Source: JAHEEL01 sp963785245 (GTDB lineage Bacteria; Actinomycetota; Acidimicrobiia; Spongiisociales; UBA5794). Taken from it: 64,000 nt of DNA. Shown one piece after another: positions 61,277-64,000 of this stretch (positions within the stretch are counted from its first letter, which is position 1; every line of letters begins with the position of its first letter). The stretch lies in contig CAWAUO010000005.1 of assembly GCA_963785245.1 (NCBI GenBank), positions 1-64,000 of the forward strand. The letters run 5' to 3'. The position numbers and the translations under genes were made by a program. Below the pieces are notes generated by a model. The model ran no database searches and was not told where the DNA came from. It saw only the letters and a program-made list of their open reading frames with translations.

Positions 61277-63856
61277 GTGGATCTTCTCGAACGAGCGGCA
61301 GATCTCGAGGTGCTGGAAAGCGCCCTCGCGGACACCGGTCGGAGCGCCGGTTCGGTCGTCCTCGTCAACGGTGAGGCGGGCATCGGCAAAACCCGCCTGG
61401 TTCAGACGTTCTCTCACCGACACAACGACGATACGCGCATCCTGTGGGGTGCCTGCGACGACCTCTCGACCCCGCGTACGCTCGGACCCTTCCACGACAT
61501 AGCAAACCAGGTCGGCGGTGGCCTGAAGCAGGCGGTCGGCGACGGAACACGGGGTGAAGTCTTCGACGCGGTCCTCGACGCAATCTCCGTCGACGGTCGC
61601 ACAACCGCCGTGATCGTCGAGGATGTCCACTGGGCCGACGGGGCCACGCTCGATGTTCTCAAATTCCTGGGTCGGCGCATCGACCGGGTACCGGCGACGC
61701 TGATCCTCACATACCGCAACGAAGAAGTGCCGAACGACCATCCATTGATGCTCGTCGTTGGCGACCTGCCCGCGTCGGCTGTCCATCGGGTCCATCTGGC
61801 ACCGCTGTCGAAGGCCGCGGTCGAGGAGGTTGCAGCCGACTACGGGGGGTCCATCGAGGATCTGTATTCCAATACTCGGGGGAACCCGTTTCTCGTGACA
61901 GAGGCGCTGATGGCTCCCGACACCGATGTACCGCTGAATATTCGTGACGCCGTTCGAACCCGAGCTTCACGCTTGTCCGCAACCAGCCGCGCCGTCGCAG
62001 AGTTCGTGTCGATTGTGCCGGGTCAGACCGAGCGCTGGCTGCTGGAGGCATACTCTGAGTCCGGATCAGAGGCGCTCGAAGAATGTCGTCAACGCGGGCT
62101 GATCGAGTTCGACGGTTCGTCTGTGTGGTACCGCCACGAACTCGTGAGGGGAGCGATGGAACAATCGTTGAGGCCTTCAAGGCGTCGGGCACTGAACGAG
62201 TTCGCCGTTGAAATCCTCGTGAGCCGGAGCGCCGATATCGCTCGAATCGTGCACCACGCCCGCCAAGCCGGCGATGGAACTGCGATCGCCCGGTACGCGC
62301 CGGCGGCTGCGCGGCGGGCATCCGTAGCAGGAGCGCACCGGGAAGCTCTGGCCCACATCCGGGTTGCCGTCGAGTATGCCGACCAGTTCGCTGCCGCCGA
62401 TCGAGCACAGCTCCTCACCGACTACGCCATCGAGTGCTATCTCACGAATGATGCCGCTGAGGGGCTCGCTTCGGCCGAACGGGCCCTCGAACTCTGGCGA
62501 GAGCTCGGCGTCACCAGCCGAGAAGGGGATCTGCTGCGGTGGATCTCGCGGCTGCATTGGTGGCTGGGGCAGAGCGAGAAGGCGGTGGAGGCCGGCTTGG
62601 CTGCGGTCGACGTGCTCTCGTCAATTCCCCGATCGAACGAATTGGCGATGGCCTACAGCAACTTGGCGCAGGTCTTCATGCTCGCCCAGGATGCCGATGC
62701 GGCCGAGAAATGGGCAACGAAGGCGATCACCGTGGCCCGGGAATTGGACGATCAGAACACGCTCGCCCATGCACTGAACAATCTTGGAAGCACGAGATTG
62801 CGCGTTGGTGACACGGGTGGATACGCCCTTCTCGAAGAGAGTCTCGACATCGCGATCAGGGGACGATTCGACGACCACGCCGGTCGCGCGTACGCCAATC
62901 TGGTCTGGACGGCCCTCGACTACCGGCGATACGACCACGCAGCGTCGTACATCGAGGAGGGCCTCACGTATGCCCGGAGTCGCGAACTCGCCGGCTCCAT
63001 CTACTACATCACCGCTGAGCGCGCCCGTCTGGGATTCGAGCGTGGTCAATGGGATCAAGCCGAACGGGACGCACTCTGGGTGCTTGGCCGACCGGAGGAA
63101 CCTGGGATCACGAACATGCCTGCCCTCGCCACGCTGGCCAGGCTGTACGTCCGCCGTGGTCGGGCAGACGTCGATCGGACCATCGATGAAGCCTGGCGGC
63201 TGGTAGAGCCAACGGGCGAGCTCCAGAGGATCGCTCCGGTGGCGGTGGCCCGAGCCGAACTGGCCTGGCTCCGTGACGATGTGCCGGGAATCGGCTCCGC
63301 GATCGCCGACGCGTACCAGCTTGCATTGGCCGCACGACAGCCATGGATCCTCGATGAGTTCTCATTCTGGATGTGGCGCGCCGGCTACCCGATCGAACCG
63401 CTCCACGGATCGGAGACGCCGTACGCCCAGCAGATCGCCGGCAACTGGCGAGAAGCAGCGCACATCTGGGCGCGAATCGGTTGCGCGTACGAGCAGGCGA
63501 TTGCACTGATGGACAGCGAAGACCCGCCGCGCCTGCTCGAAGCGCTCGACATCTTCGACGGGCTGGGAGCGGTGCCGGCCGCTGCGAAGCTGCGCCGGCG
63601 GCTCCGGCAGATGGGTGTTCACGGCGTTCCCCGGGGTCCGAGAAAGGCGACTCGATCGCATCCTGCGGGTCTCACACCTCGTCAGGTCGAAGTCCTCGAA
63701 CTGGTGGCCGAGGGCCTCACCAACGCCGAGATCTCAGAGCGCCTCTTCGTTTCGCCCAAGACCGTTGACCATCATGTCTCCGCTCTTCTCACGAAACTGG
63801 GCGTCTCGTCACGGACGGAAGCCGCTGCGCTCGCCTGGGAACGGGGTCTGGTCTGA
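61277..63856 (+). CDS. LAL-type LuxR transcriptional regulator
   Basis: An 859-residue regulator with three parts. The N-terminal AAA/STAND-like ATPase has Walker A NGEAGIGKTR (about 31-40) and Walker B TAVIVEDVHWADG (about 109-121). The middle is a long array of TPR-like helices (AMAYSNLAQVFMLAQDADAA and similar). The last 65 residues form a LuxR/GerE helix-turn-helix (LTPRQVEVLELVAEGLTNAE, ISERLFVSPKTVDHHVSALL). LAL proteins activate transcription when a ligand or partner relieves the ATPase part. Its targets are not visible; the window ends 144 bases later. TTG 61259 is an alternative start. Confidence 0.93.
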   Translation: MDLLERAADLEVLESALADTGRSAGSVVLVNGEAGIGKTRLVQTFSHRHNDDTRILWGACDDLSTPRTLGPFHDIANQVGGGLKQAVGDGTRGEVFDAVLDAISVDGRTTAVIVEDVHWADGATLDVLKFLGRRIDRVPATLILTYRNEEVPNDHPLMLVVGDLPASAVHRVHLAPLSKAAVEEVAADYGGSIEDLYSNTRGNPFLVTEALMAPDTDVPLNIRDAVRTRASRLSATSRAVAEFVSIVPGQTERWLLEAYSESGSEALEECRQRGLIEFDGSSVWYRHELVRGAMEQSLRPSRRRALNEFAVEILVSRSADIARIVHHARQAGDGTAIARYAPAAARRASVAGAHREALAHIRVAVEYADQFAAADRAQLLTDYAIECYLTNDAAEGLASAERALELWRELGVTSREGDLLRWISRLHWWLGQSEKAVEAGLAAVDVLSSIPRSNELAMAYSNLAQVFMLAQDADAAEKWATKAITVARELDDQNTLAHALNNLGSTRLRVGDTGGYALLEESLDIAIRGRFDDHAGRAYANLVWTALDYRRYDHAASYIEEGLTYARSRELAGSIYYITAERARLGFERGQWDQAERDALWVLGRPEEPGITNMPALATLARLYVRRGRADVDRTIDEAWRLVEPTGELQRIAPVAVARAELAWLRDDVPGIGSAIADAYQLALAARQPWILDEFSFWMWRAGYPIEPLHGSETPYAQQIAGNWREAAHIWARIGCAYEQAIALMDSEDPPRLLEALDIFDGLGAVPAAAKLRRRLRQMGVHGVPRGPRKATRSHPAGLTPRQVEVLELVAEGLTNAEISERLFVSPKTVDHHVSALLTKLGVSSRTEAAALAWERGLV

Positions 63857-63943
63857 CGCGTGTCCGCCGCTGTGCACTGGCGGCACCTGGACGGGGGTGA
63901 CGGCGATCAGCTGCAGTCGCTGATCCCTTCAGGGGCTTCGCGC

Positions 63944-63962
63944 GGCTCGCAGGAAGCGAGCC
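63944..63962 (+). terminator. Hairpin downstream of the LAL gene
   Basis: GGCTCGC-AGGAA-GCGAGCC is a perfect 7-base stem, 88 bases after the stop. It is followed by AAGGGG rather than a T-run, so function is tentative. Confidence 0.4.
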
Positions 63963-64000
63963 AAGGGGGGTGAAGCAGACAAGGCCCATGACGGCGACCA

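Overview
The window looks like part of a high-GC actinobacterial chromosome, most likely class Acidimicrobiia. This is inferred from gene content and codon use: BTAD/SARP-STAND regulators, LuxR-type LAL regulator, many small lipoproteins, GerW-type protein, SemiSWEET, and several promoters that look leaderless. No rRNA gene, complete tRNA or CRISPR array was seen.

Layout. 1-16.4 kb is a decaying accessory region. It holds a broken ECF sigma factor with its membrane partner, remnants of IS30- and IS110-type transposons, and broken genes for an alpha/beta hydrolase, a ferredoxin-nucleotide cyclase, an SRPBCC protein, an SDR, a GNAT and a large SARP-STAND receptor. Intact genes among them encode a tocopherol-cyclase-like protein, an ABCB-type exporter and a patatin-like phospholipase. 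16.8-31.1 kb is better preserved. It holds an M15 peptidase with FG-GAP-like repeats, a TetR-controlled ABC-2 exporter with a clear promoter/operator, a membrane protein made of six near-identical 28-residue repeats, a 1320-residue SARP-STAND protein fused through a membrane helix to a solute-binding domain, and a FtsX/MacB-type ABC system of three overlapping genes. 31.6-47.7 kb is a mosaic of small, mostly forward, single-gene units: TetR regulators, lipoproteins, GNAT, hydrolase, SemiSWEET, GerW, NTF2-like proteins. They are separated by a dispersed palindromic repeat (arms CCGCCCATA / TATGGGCGG), an IS30-type insertion and its solo ends. A lipoprotein gene here carries a recent 744-bp tandem duplication. 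48-64 kb is mostly ordinary and intact: phosphatidylserine decarboxylase, DoxX-like protein, two FAD oxidoreductases, nitroreductase, TolB-like lipoprotein, 4Fe-4S protein and a LAL-type LuxR regulator, plus two gene fragments.

The most unusual feature is a pair of single-polypeptide transmembrane regulators. Each joins a cytoplasmic SARP DNA-binding/BTAD region, a STAND NTPase, one membrane helix and an extracytoplasmic ligand-binding domain borrowed from ABC transporters. One is intact with a type-1 solute-binding domain (23605-27567, minus). One is decayed with a BMP-family domain (12884-16392, plus). They suggest a one-component way of linking external solute sensing to transcription. The second notable signal is the palindrome family, whose arms match the ends of the resident IS30-type element and which in places supplies the stop codons of neighbouring genes.

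Many genes here are interrupted by frameshifts or nonsense codons. Long intact genes lie beside them, and some lesions are base substitutions to stop codons, so real decay is the simpler reading. Assembly error cannot be excluded from sequence alone.
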